A stretch of DNA of 28,074 bases. Source: Pelargonium cotyledonis. Its lineage: Eukaryota > Streptophyta > Magnoliopsida > Geraniales > Geraniaceae. Made by a program: the position numbers and the translations under genes. Location of the stretch: NCBI GenBank assembly GCA_036897625.1, contig JAYMTA010000476.1:1-28074 (forward strand), in the 5' to 3' direction. The notes beneath the pieces were generated by a model, which made no database searches, was not told where the DNA came from, and was given only the letters and a program-made list of their open reading frames with translations. This document shows, in pieces, positions 9,561 to 21,000 of the stretch (position 1 is its first letter; each line of letters begins with the position of its first letter).

Positions 9561-11411
9561 TTAATTGTTATTGACCTGAGTCATCATCTCCACCAAATCC
9601 AGCTCCTTCTTCACCTGAAACTCATCAAGAACACCAAGATCATGTCCACCAGAAGGTGACATGTCTTCCAGGAGAGAGTCAATGCTACAGCTCTCCTCAA
9701 ACATTCGATCATCGAACACAAAATCGGGAACCTCGTAGCTGCTAAACTCATGATAGTTCGAGACCAAACGGTCAGTTGTTGTTTGGCAAAACTCCAAGCT
9801 CTGCGACGACTGTGATGTCTTGTGATCTTGACGAGCATGAGCATTTTTCTTGTGGCGGTCCGATTTCCCGGGATCCAAGTTCAAGCTCTTGATGTAGTCT
9901 TGGAGAAGAGACGGTCTCGGGTACTTGGACCGGCACTTTCGCTTCGAGTACTGTCTCCTCTTGGTGGCGTTCCAGTGATTCTTGATGGAGTTTTCAGTTC
10001 TTCCGGGAAGCCTCTTGGCTATTTCTGCCCATTTGTTGCCAATCTCTGCATGAGCTTCAATGAGCACCTTGTCCTCTTCTTCACTCCATGTATCTTTCTG
10101 TAACAAAAACAAACAAAACAGTTTCTTGAATTCCATGTCAAGAGCATGTAGATATATTCAAGAATCAAGAAAATCAAGAAATGAAAACGTACCTTGATGT
10201 CAGGCCTGAGATGGTTATGCCATCTCTCTCTGCACTGCTTTCCGATCCGTCCGGGGAGCATCTGAGCAATGGTTGACCATTTTCTGATCCCATATTGCTC
10301 TACCAGCCGGCTCAAAACCCTAAAAATGGAGATTTTTATTTATTTATCGCCAGACGTTACTTTTATTAAAAAAAAGTATAAGACCCCGAGAATGGGAGAC
10401 GATCAACTAACACAAAACAGAAAGATGATCGATGGACCAAGATCAAAGCTTGGTCTCAGACTCTCGTATGACTGACAATAGACCGGGAACGGTGCCTCTT
10501 GTGTAGTGCTGAACAACCCTGAGTATTTCAAGATGACGGGGTTGCGACGCAAAGTGAGAGTTAGGTTCAAAGTTGTGAGGCCTCGATTTCCCAAATCCAT
10601 TCGGTTACTTCAGACTCAGGACCTATAGCTCGAGCACCCAACTCCTTACAAAAGTCTCCATACGGCCTACCAGTGTTGGCTTCAAACGTAGGCCGTATGG
10701 AGATTTATTAAATGATGACACAAAAACTTGAACGGAAAACAAATATAATTACTAATTTGAGTACCTGTCTTCATCAATGGTCCACTGACCCTTCACTAGG
10801 TTAGATTTCTTGACAGCTTTGGTGGTGCAAGCCTTTCTTGTTGCAGCTCTGTCCATGTCATGATGCTGATGAATATTAATACTATGATGATACTGAATAT
10901 TAGGTTTCTTGCTGTAATATCCAGTCACACTAGAGACCTCATCTGGAGCCATAAAGCTCACAGGCTTGAGTTCTTGATGAAACCCTAGAGAAGAAGATGA
11001 CATCATCACATGGCTCTGATGATCTCCACCACCCATCATCATCACATCCAACGGTAGTGAAGCCACTTTATGACCTGAAAAATTACTGAAACCATTTGAA
11101 AGTGCAGAGAGCTCATGACCACCATGAAAATTGTCCATCACTTGAGCATGAACACCATTGTTGTTGTTATGGTCTATTAATGGCTTGCACTCATAGAAAT
11201 CAAAATCATTAGTGGGTTTTGGGAAGGTGAAGTTGTAATCAAAAGGATCAAAACATGGAGTGTTTTGAGAAGAAGAAGAATTGTAGATTAAAGAATTAGG
11301 GTTTTCAAAAATGGGTTGCAGTTGGGGAGCAGCAGCAACATGATCATCACTAACATTAGTAATATTTTTGTTGGTTTCTTGGAGTTGTGTCTGAATTTGA
11401 AACTCCTCCAT
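9561..11411 (-). CDS. R2R3-MYB transcription factor, MYB98-like
   Basis: Three exons on the minus strand, 11411-10765, 10319-10193 and 10097-9561, give 436 aa. Residues 1-204 are a low-complexity region rich in Asn, His, Met and Ser with no known fold. R2 covers about 205-258 (VKGQWTIDEDR, then GRIGKQCRERWHNHLRPDIK). R3 covers about 259-308 with tryptophans at 262, 281 and 300 and GRTENSIKNHWNATKRRQ. A basic patch with CRSKYPRPSLLQDYIKSL follows, then an acidic tail. A C-terminal MYB after a long N-terminus, plus RSKYPRPSLLQDYIKSL, marks the MYB98/64/119/115/118 clade, and it is closest by eye to MYB98. In Arabidopsis MYB98 acts in synergid cells and controls pollen-tube guidance genes; that role here is inference. 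The first intron falls inside the Arg216 codon. I chose the MEEF start; an in-frame ATG at 11564 would add 51 mostly hydrophobic residues, unlikely for a nuclear factor. Confidence 0.88.
10655..10703. repeat. Perfect 16-bp inverted repeat in MYB intron 1
   Basis: TCTCCATACGGCCTAC (10655-10670) is followed after 17 bases by its exact reverse complement (10688-10703). The pairing stops abruptly on both sides. It lies in the 445-bp first intron of the MYB gene, about 60 bases inside the donor in transcript orientation. Confidence 0.85.
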
Positions 11412-11876
11412 AATATTATTTGACTGAGAGTTGAGAGACAAATTTAATTTGCTGTTCCTATTCCTTAATAGGTGGGTTTTGGGTGATAATACAAGCAAAT
11501 GGAACATTAAAATCTTGCAAACTCGGTTACTTATTTCATTAATTAAGTTTAACAAAACTCTCATTTAATTTTGAAATTCAATTAAAATCCATCTTATAGT
11601 TAAAGCACCTGTTATGTTTGCCCGACTTAAATACTGTAGTAATGTTGTCAAAGATCTGTTCTTACTAGCATTAAATAACGGGTTTTTTTTTGCCCAAATG
11701 AATGATTTTTTTTGGAAATTGGCCACAATAATCAATGATTTAGCCATCTAGCACCCCCATCAATTTTTGGTATTAAAAGAAAGGAGCTTGGCACCATTAC
11801 AAGTGGCGTCAAACCCCATTATTTTATATAGGGAAGCATAATCAATTGATTATATGACAATTTGTTGACGTGATGG

Positions 11877-12052
11877 TAGAGTTGGCAAAATGGACATGAC
11901 TCGCCAGTATCCAAAATCCAACTCATTTTTTGTTGAGTCTGAAGCTGAATTAATCAACCCAAAAAAAAAAAAAGATCGGGTCAGGTATACTTGCAAAAGC
12001 AATATATTTTATGCCTAAAACCCAAATCCGACCAGAAATTTTGCCACCTTTA
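11877..12052. mobile_element. hAT-like MITE upstream of the MYB gene
   Basis: A 176-bp segment begins TAGAGTTGGCAAAATGG and ends, in reverse complement, TAAAGGTGGCAAAATTT, an imperfect terminal inverted repeat of about 17 bp. It is flanked by CGTGATGG (11869-11876) and CGTGGCGG (12053-12060), a probable 8-bp target-site duplication with two transitions. An 8-bp duplication and a GGTGGCAAAA-type terminus are typical of hAT-superfamily non-autonomous elements in plants. No transposase is encoded. It lies about 465 bp upstream of the chosen MYB start codon and so may sit in its promoter. Confidence 0.75.
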
Positions 12053-12060
12053 CGTGGCGG

Positions 12061-12373
12061 TTGTTTACCTGTTATATCCGATTAAATGGGTGAGAATTAA
12101 AAATAATAGTAGTCTATAGGTAAAAACTAACAATAAAATTTCAAGTTCACCATTTCACCCTAAAAGGTTATGAAGAAACTCAACAATATAGTACATCAAT
12201 TGTTTGAGAAATTGCAAAAGTTGTAGCATTAACAATTGTAGAGAGAAATACAAGGAACTTCCCAAGCACCAAGTATAATGCAATTACAGAATGGAGCAGT
12301 GGAAAAAAAAGAAGAAAAAAGAAACCACGGTACCCAATAATATTGGGTAAAAGAAACAATGTAGGCAAAAAAA
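12061..12373. other. MYB/esterase intergenic, esterase 3' UTR
   Basis: AT-rich spacer. The bases just left of 12374 are probably the 3' UTR of the minus-strand esterase gene. No other feature is seen. Confidence 0.35.
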
Positions 12374-15300
12374 TTATGAGCACCATTGATGGAAAGCTTT
12401 GTCAAGGTTCTTCCCATCGATTTGTGAGTGGTGGGGGAAATCAAATGGCATTGCTTCAGCTACAAGCGATGCTTCCTCGAATACTCGTACCACTTGTTCA
12501 CGTACCACTGCATTGCCTTCTGGGGTTAGATGCAGTCCATCACTGTAAGTAATCAAAAGTAGATTTAGATAAATTCAGAATATGCTTGAGCAATAGTTCA
12601 TGTACTCTAACCACTTGTTCATGTTCAACTCAGTTACTCATGTAGATCAACACAGAACTAGAATAAGTTCAGAATCAAATCAAGAATTTAAGTTTTGAAT
12701 ATAACCTTAAGAACTTTTTCTGCCAACCCTCTGTCTCCTGCATCTTGGACCATAGATCAATGGAATGGATACCCAACTCATTAGCTATTTCAATACAAGT
12801 TCTGGCATAAACTCCTGCCATTTCATTTGTCCTCTCTGGCTGTGTCATAGCTTTCTCGCCATACATAGACCTGTTGCGCCCAATTATATAAGCTTATATA
12901 AACAACATAAGAAATTTATAGTTCTATAAAGAGATGAACACTCGGCGAGTATGTTCTGTAAGGAACTGTTATTTGCTCCAATATAATTGCTCCATGTTTT
13001 GCAAGTCTAGAGACTTAATCTTATTGGCAAACTATGGTAAGGCAAGTCATCATACTGTGCATATTCCATGCGTCCTTTCTCATCAACTGGAGGTGGTGTG
13101 ATAAGCACAATGATCATTGTAGAGGAGCTTGCCTGCACTCAAAACCCCTAGAACATGAGAAATGGATCTTATATTGGAGGATGCTTCATTCAATGACAGA
13201 TGAAACTAATAGCTCATGAATATCATCATATCAAAATCCAGTTATGACATACAAATGATGGTTACAACTAGGCAAATATTACAATAAACTAGAACAAAAA
13301 CATTGGGTTCGTTGTATAATTGTTCATTGATAAGTATACAAATTTGGAACTAGGAAGCACTTAATTATAGCGAATTAACAAGTATGGCTAATATACATGT
13401 GATGAATTAATGCAGCAGCAAGAGTGTTGTATTCTGATCACAGAAGTGGTATATACTATTAAGTGCTCATTTTCTATGCTGCTATTGATTTTCTTCAGTG
13501 AAGTTTGTTTCTATAAAAAGGGATAACAGATAAGACCATATATAATCAATATACCAAGAAATGGTTCTAATTTACAAAATACTCCCTTCGTCCAAAATGA
13601 GTGTTACACTTTCCTTTATTTCCAAAAACTAAGGATTAGTGTTGTACTTTCTCTTTTATACCCTCATGTGCATTTAGTGTCACACGATGGTTTTAATTTA
13701 CAAAATACTCCCTCCTCCCAAAAATAAATGTCCACTTTTTTTTTTTTTTCTCTTTTCTTTTTTTTGTTGCAAAAAATAAGGATTGGTATTGTACTTTCTA
13801 TGAGTGTAACAGATCATGTGATTGTAACTAACTTATTTTAGGAATATTAATGGCAGTTCATGCATAACTAGGTCCTAAAAAAAAAGTGGACTCTCATTTT
13901 GAGTCAATTTTTATAAAAAAAAAATGAAGTGCATACTCTGTTTGAGACAAGGGCAGTATAAGATTAAGCAGCATTCATTCGAAAGAGCAGAATTAAATCC
14001 TAGGACTGAAATCTAATAAAATGGAAATGTCATATTGAAAATTATAGAAGTTGAACATTTCAACTAGAATGAAATACTAGAATTTAATCCTCATATTAGA
14101 ATTTGTTTTGAAAGACTGAAAAAGGAAGCAATACCCTGTCACTGCTTATTGGACTTGTGCTACAAGTTGGTAAGAGATATGCAGCCAAAAGTTAAGTTAT
14201 ACTGTAGTAATCACTTATAGGTGCTAATGGCATGGGTGGTACTAGAATATGGTGTTTGTGTAGCACTATGTAAGATGTAAAATTCAATATGATGAAAGCT
14301 GTGTGCATTTGAAAAGACACCTTCAAATGATGAACCATTTTTCTAATGTTCTCCTTGTACTCTTCAACAGGAACATGTTGCCGTTCACTGTTCCTGCCTA
14401 AAAGAGCTGCATCATTAGCCCCAAAGAAAATTGTGGTAGCAATAGGGGCATTTGTAGGGTCCTGCAGAGATGTCATATATGAAACCTGTTTAAACGTAAG
14501 ATTGTTATAACATATAAAAATTGTGAATGCTAACAGTTACCCAAGTGCCTACAAGACTGCTGTGGCAATTGCTTAGGCTCTTTGGCAATGAGAAGCCATA
14601 AATATTATGTGCCACTACATTGAAAGAGACTGCCTTATTACGTGTAAGACTTTATGCATCTTCTGAAGATAATTATACGTACTACGATGGTTTTTTATTT
14701 AACTTTTAGATAATAAATATATAATACATAGTTTCTCCCATAAACATTTGAAAAAGAAATTTAAATTACGAAAATCTCTTCATTCTCTTATGAGTAAAAT
14801 GAAAGATTACTTAAGTAGAAGATAACCATGTTCCGTTTAGATTTCATTTTGAAAACCTAAAGAAAATCAAAAGGTACATTTAGAACAAGGGCAACAACAC
14901 AACATATCAGAAACATCACAAAACAATATCATGGATGCATTTGCAGAGAGAACTTTACTCAGTTTTCCTGAGTAGTTAGCCATAATATAAAAATCAATGA
15001 ATCTTGCATGGTAATCTGGATGAATTAGTTTAAAGCAATGATCTTATATTGCTTACCTTTTCCCCACTAAAAAATTAACATAAACTTATTTACAAATTAC
15101 AATATAAGTTATTATGTTAGGCATACATAAATCTTAGAGAAGCATATATTTTATACAAGATTGATGTGAGTTATGGAACTTCCAAAATCAGGCAAGTTCA
15201 GTAGTAGCAAGTGAATATGTGCACACTCGTACGAAAACAAATCAGTCTTTAGTCTCATGCTGCATACCTACCCAAACATGGAAAACAAGTTCCCAATTGC

Positions 15301-16485
15301 TCAGTTGCTGAATCTTTTGAAACAAATTTCTTGTCATTAACCCAAATCACAATATCGAGGATTTGACCAAAAATTTCAAAAATCAAATCAAGTTTATAAT
15401 GGATTAATAACTTAATAATTCAGAAGTTTATTGACAGGAAAGGATTCTCAATGAAAATAAAAATAAAAACTGGTCAATGCATTAGGGTAAAGTTTCTTCC
15501 AAATGGATGAAAATGCAGGGTACACATTCAGAGAGCAATCAATAAACAAAGCTCATTTCAACTTAAGTAATACTCCCTCCATCCCAAAATGAGTGTCTTG
15601 TTCGTCTAAATATTTTGTCTCAAAATGAGTGTCTTGTTTCTATTTTTAGATTATTAAATTATTGTTTTCTCCATGTTACCCTTATCACTTATGTACATGG
15701 GCAAACATGCACATGGGTGTAGATGGGAAAGTGAGGGTTACATTGTAAACATACTAAATTATCTTGTTATCCTCAATTTTTGCAAAATTTAGAAACAAGA
15801 CACTCATTTTGTGACGGAGGGAGTAGTAATTATGTTAATTTTTATCTTTTCATTCTGCCTAATCTTGGTGATCTGGCCCTTGCCACTTTGCCAGCACTAG
15901 TCCTCCCAAATCAAGCTCATAAAAAAATGAAAAAAAAAATTTGTGATTTAGATATGATGCTTAGCAACCATCAAATTTTCAGAGAAACCCAATTTCTATC
16001 AAGATGGATTATGCAAAATTCAGAACTGGGAATCCATATCACATCATTTCTCTACCCATAGAACAACTAAAAACATAACCAAAAAAATGACAATGAAGTA
16101 TAAAAACCCCATCTCGAATCCCAGAATCGAAAAGCAAACAAAATATAAGCACTCTGATTGAACAACATTGGCGAATGAATCAAGAGTGTAGAGTCAAAGC
16201 ATACCATAGGAAAAATTTGATGCAACAAGAACAGTGCCCATCTGGTATTGTAGCCACCATATCCACGAACCAGAACATCAGCCTAACCAATCCAACCACA
16301 GAAATTAATCAACTAATTGCAGATCAAATTCAATGGTGAGTCTCTTCCAAATTCCCCCAAAAGAACTGGAATCAAAATGACCAAACCTTGCGCGAGTAGG
16401 TATTGGCAAGAGCAGCGCCCCATCCACCATTTCGGAAGGATTGCTCCGTAATGGAATCTCCGAACAGCACAATTCGGGGCCTCAT
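12374..16485 (-). CDS. SGNH/GDSL esterase-lipase (At5g45920 type)
   Basis: Six exons on the minus strand: 16485-16387, 16282-16205, 14461-14321, 13132-13056, 12870-12706 and 12542-12374. All splice at GT-AG with consistent phases, giving 242 aa, normal for this short, signal-peptide-free branch of plant SGNH hydrolases. Block I is FGDSIT with the nucleophile Ser11. Block II is VRGYGGYNTRW, carrying the oxyanion Gly. Block III is FFGANDA with Asn74. Block V is DGLHLTPEGN with the catalytic Asp188 and His191. PPPVDE and the PERTNEMAGVYA segment are also family hallmarks. The predicted activity is hydrolysis of ester substrates; relatives resemble yeast isoamyl-acetate esterase. The substrate is unknown. 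Intron 2 (1743 bp) and intron 3 (1188 bp) are enlarged by MITE sequences. The coding frame is intact and all catalytic residues are present. The start is the only ATG directly before the GDS block. Confidence 0.93.
13561..13911. mobile_element. Degenerate, partly duplicated Stowaway-like MITE in esterase intron 3
   Basis: Two left ends lie in tandem. ATGGTTCTAATTTACAAAAT plus ACTCCCTTCGTCC starts at 13561, and ATGGTTTTAATTTACAAAAT plus ACTCCCTCCTCCC starts at 13687, an offset of 126 bases. Both continue to similar AAGGATT(A/G)GT(G/A)TTGTACTTTCT words. The inverted right end (AAGTGGACTCTCATTTTGAG) is near 13885-13904. CTCCCTCC termini next to TA are typical of Stowaway elements. The right terminus is eroded. 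Confidence 0.6.
15573..15823. mobile_element. Stowaway-type MITE in esterase intron 2
   Basis: A 251-bp element with terminal inverted repeats over 30 bp. The left end is CTCCCTCCATCCCAAAATGA followed by GTGTCTTGTT, and the right end is its near-exact complement finishing GACGGAGGGAG. It is flanked by TA on both sides (15571-15572, 15824-15825), the Tc1/mariner-type target duplication. A second copy of the same subfamily lies at 27070-27316. It encodes no protein. Confidence 0.9.
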
Positions 16486-16486
16486 T

Positions 16487-16513
16487 TTCTTCTTCTTCTT
16501 CTTCTTCTTCTTC
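16487..16513. repeat. (TTC)9 microsatellite at the esterase start codon
   Basis: Nine perfect TTC units on the plus strand. In the esterase transcript this reads (GAA)9 and ends one base before the start codon (context AGAAGAAAATGAGG). A purine-rich GA tract continues upstream, so the whole proximal leader is purine-only. Confidence 0.9.
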
Positions 16514-16599
16514 TCCTCTCTGCTCTCTCCGTACACCAGATTCAAATCTCACCAACCACAGCCTTCAACTACTCGCACAGTCTCACCGAAGGAAGCGCG

Positions 16600-16775
16600 T
16601 ACTTTTCACTCTATTTAATCGCACGTGGGCAAAACCAAAACGATACTCTTTTGTGTCTCTCTGTCTGAGAGGTACAAGCCATATTTGGCGGGTTCAATTT
16701 GAGCGGGCTTGGCCCATTACTCATATGGGCCTTCAGGCCTCAATGGAAATAAATGGGCTTAAATTGATACGACAC
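16600..16775 (-). promoter_or_regulatory. Probable esterase promoter with G-box, E2F-like and site II words
   Basis: About 115-290 bp upstream of the esterase ATG lie several known plant cis-words. These are CACGTG (16622-16627, G-box/ABRE core), TTTGGCGGG (16684-16692, E2F-like), GGCCCAT (about 16711), ATGGGCC (about 16725) and AATGGGCT (about 16753). The last three match the TGGGCC/T site II elements bound by TCP factors. The clustering is unusual for this AT-rich DNA. Function is inferred from motif identity only, and the E2F-like word is not a perfect consensus. Confidence 0.5.
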
Positions 16776-18030
16776 AGTTTTTTTTTTTTATTAATTAAGT
16801 TACACGTTAGTCGAGTAAGTTTGACAGAAGCATTACAAAGTTAAATAAATGAGTTTGCTTAGACAACACAAACAGTCAACACACAATATTCATCCTCGCT
16901 TAAATTTGTATCCTAATTGTGTAAGTCACGGTTTATGACCCGAATCGTCAACCTTTAAAATAAAAGAATAATATCACTAGCATTGATTTTCTTTGTTCAT
17001 TTAACTTGTATATGTATGACCAATGCAAGATGGATCAAGCGGTTTACGAGATTTAGATTTCGTTTAAGATCTCAAGTTTGCACCTCCTTACGGACAGTAT
17101 GAGACAGAGTTTGAGTCAAAAGGGGAGAGCTAAACCTGTTGCAAAACTGAGACCAGACCAGCCTTGTATGTACTATTGGTACTGAGATGGCAGTGACATT
17201 CAGATTTGTTGATTCCACAACACAGAAGAGTAATAGCAATACTGTAAAAACTGACAGCAAATGCAGCATATGCTTGAAATTTCAAGATGTTGAAGGAAAG
17301 AAAATTTTAAACTCAAAAGACTCTTCCAAGAACCAAACATTGCTGAATCCAAACCTTACATGATCCACAAATCAAACATTAGTTGAGAAGTGCTTTCATA
17401 ATATCAACATCATGTAAATGAACAATGGTGGGACCATATTCTTTATGTCTGATCAGTGATTACAATCAGTGACACTTTTAAGGAAGGACAATGCTTTGGG
17501 ACAGTGTTTTCATATCAGTTAGTGACAGCTGATTAAAGAGGACAACCAAGATAAGTAGCGTTCACCTATTTTCTTGTCGCCAACGATTCACGTGATGAGA
17601 AGCAAAGACAAAGATCGAGCAGAAAATTTTGAAACGCATGCTACACTGTCCTAATTGTATTTGGTGCATGATTGAAAACAACTCAATTGATGTGAAAAGG
17701 AAACATATCCACATCCCCAAATATCAAAAACTTCATAAATATAAACAAACTAAATTCTGATGATTTAAGACAGGATTCAGAAAACAGCCAACAAAAACAA
17801 GGAAGATAAAACCATCTTTTCCATTACCATAATCATGTTCTCTGCTCATCCCATTCACAGTACAAGAAAATGCACCACTACACAACTTATGCTGTTATGA
17901 AAGGTTAGAAGCAAGAATAGAAACAAAAGAGACACTTACATAACAACACATGGTTACACAAATCTAGAAAAGACCTCTCGAGTCGGGCACAATTGACAAC
18001 TGAACTTACCAGAATAACAAAGACGGGGTT
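16776..18030. other. Spacer and BOR 3' UTR, no gene seen
   Basis: AT-rich sequence between the esterase promoter and the BOR stop codon. Roughly the last 200-300 bases are probably the BOR 3' UTR. A 65-codon frame at 17269-17072 (minus) begins with a hydrophobic run but has no recognisable domain or supporting signals. Confidence 0.35.
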
Positions 18031-21000
18031 TTAGGATGAAGGTGAACCGCGACTGCCTTTTCCAAGGTTAGATGGCCCAGGACTTGGAGTTTGCTTAACC
18101 TCAATCCCTTTTCCATTTCCAGTCGATCTAGGGCTTCTTCCCACCCCCGATTCATTAACACGGGGGCTGTATGCCCTATGTGACATTCGTGGGCTAAAGG
18201 GTTTGATGTCCTCCAGTGAAGATGGAGTTGTACTAGTAACTTTTGGACTCTGAGTGTGGCGGATCTCACCGCGGCTTCTTGTGATAATTTCATCGAGGAT
18301 TTCAGCACTGTCAAAGTAAGTAGTTCTTGCTTGAGGATTCTGATCCTGCAACATACACAAACACCACAATGAGTAAAAAAATTATATTTCTATATTCTAC
18401 TCTAACAAGAACTAGTCAAACTGACATCCTCTCAACAAGCCCAGCTCATCAAAGGAATTGAAAGACTTACTTCAAATGATGCATTGTAAGCTATGGCAGG
18501 AGCCTCTTCATATTCTGCGGCATCCAAGTCCTGAAGATGGGCGCCTTTGAAGAACTTTGGGAGGAAATACTGTCGAACTGGAACAAGAAGCATAATCAAC
18601 AGTGGAAAAAGTACACCAGCTATTGGGATCCATGTGAGGCCAAAGCACAGGAGCAAATAGGCTGTCTGAAACAGGGTGAAGTAAGCAATTGTTTTGAAGG
18701 GCACGGTCTCAACAAAGGTTGCATGATATTCCTCCAATACCCTGACAAAATTAACGAGGATTAAATACTTGTCCTTTCAAGAACCCAAATAACAATAATT
18801 ATTATGATAGTGTAAAAATAATTTATTATGACATTGATTATGTTTCAAAAGAAAGGGGAAATTTATCCGATTAGTTTTGAGTTTAAGAAACTTCTTAAAT
18901 TTATCAAGTCAATTCTAAAAAATGCATGTTCACTTCACGATGGCCTTAAGATTACCATAATTATAAATTGAGGTTGAGCCATCGATTGAAAAATGAGATG
19001 AATTAATAGTATAATGCAGAACTTGGAACCATTTTCACAAACACTTGTATAATAAAAATAAAGAGCTGAAGAGCGAGTGTCAAATATAATTGAAAAGGAA
19101 GAGTTAAGTCCTAGGACGTACTGCACTAAATAGATTGAATAGCAATTGGATACAAGCATAAACTTACTTGTATCTTCGACTTGGAGCAGTGAATAGCAAT
19201 AATATCCTCTCCCAAAACTGATTTCCAGGCAAGCTTTCAATAGCCATAAAAGCAAAGTATCCCCAAAGAACGGAAGTTGGGATCTTCTTCAAAATTGGCA
19301 TAGCAGCAACACAGCCAGCAACCATCAATGCCTGAAGCAGATTGCTGAGCCGTTGTTCTTTTACCTCAACAGGTAAAAGATCATCGATATCCTTATCCAC
19401 ATCAAAGACAGTCTCATCCACAGGAGCATCTATGTAGCCACTACTTGAGGCCAGCTGGATGGTAGATTCTTTCAGCTCTTTCAGTCCCTGTTTAGAATAA
19501 AGTGTTGGATAAAAAGAAATAGAAACACATGAACAGACATGCACAGGCTCACTGGTATGCGCATGCCCACAGACACAGAAGGAACAAGAGAAATAGTAGA
19601 GTTATACCAGGCCAGGTGGATTTTGATAGACTAGTGGAGTCTGCATACCAATGTATGCTTCTTGCATGCTGCTGTATAACTGACCAAGGTTTGCATTTTT
19701 CTGCATGCTTTCCCGCACTGTTGATACAAGCTTATTTCGTAGAAGCTGTTCCAAAGTCAACAAAACTATAGCTTTTAGATATTGAACCAGAATATATACA
19801 CTCTGACATGAAAGGAATGCTCAAAGACAAATTGAAACTTGTCTCTTTATTGTATAATGAAGAGCAGTTAGGCTAAAGGACAAAGATATCAACGATACTT
19901 CCCTAATCAAAAGGGTAAGAGGATAATTTTTTATGGGTGCTTATAAGTCCATTTGGATGATGCGTCTTTAGTCGATAAACTGCTACAATTCTAGTCTCCA
20001 GGAGTGCAATAAACTGGATAACATTCTTTGACCATTTAGGATTCCAACTTTTCTTTATACAACAGGCAAAATCCTACATTTTGAAGATATATGCAAACAG
20101 CAAACCCTTTTTTTTTTTTTTTTGAAATCGAAGATATATGCAAACTTAATATATAATAAAGGACAGTTCGGTGCATGAGATACCCACCTTTTTTTTATGT
20201 CTAGGGAAGCATCACTTATGTACGCAAACTTACCTCTGCTTTTCCTTAGAGGCAGTTTTCCTTATTAGAACCCGTGGTCGCAAGGCATTAAACTTACCCT
20301 TTCCCCAAGGTTCACCCTCAAATATAGTATAAGACTGTTAATTAATAAAATGATATTCAGACAACCTACCAAATACAAATAGATCGTACCTGGTGTTTCA
20401 GGGTAGCTAAGCTTTTGGTATGCATGGGAGACTGGGGGATAACACCATTTGAAGGAGGAATGCCAAGAAGACCGCATAACATGACCTGAACAGGGGAAAA
20501 AAAAAAAGCTTAGCAATGCAGAACTGCAATATAAGATCACATTATACTGAAGTGTGAGATTAACTCTTCAGTATTAGAACAAACTACAAAATTGAGATTT
20601 AAGGTAAAAGGACTACCAGGAAACCCAATAGAAGAAGATCGTAATGATATGAGGATGGCTTCTTCAGATTGAACTCATCCTGTTGAGAAAGCTGAGACGC
20701 AACACTATGATCAAAGTAGTATAGCACAGCAATCATTGTTGCGGGGATAAATGCTCCAACAATGTATAATGGGGGCACATCCAACATCTCCTGTGAAAAT
20801 ATAAAAGCATGACTTTCACGGTTGATTTTGAGACAATAAAGCTCATGATAAGACGGATCAGTTCTGCACTACATTGGAAGTGTAACATTTCATATTGAAA
20901 ATACTTGAACAGGAGAGAGAAGATATATACCTTGATAACTGTCCAATTTGAGTATGCACCCGGCGACCATGGATTTGGACTGAACAGCCGCCTTGGGATC

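Noticed and set aside
10655..10703. MicroRNA precursor in the MYB intron
   Set aside because: The stem is only 16 bp with a sharp end on both sides, shorter than a plant miRNA/miRNA* duplex.
17072..17269. 65-codon minus-strand frame starting with a hydrophobic run, resembling a secreted peptide
   Set aside because: There is no cleavage-site pattern, no conserved cysteines and no supporting promoter context; length and composition are compatible with chance.
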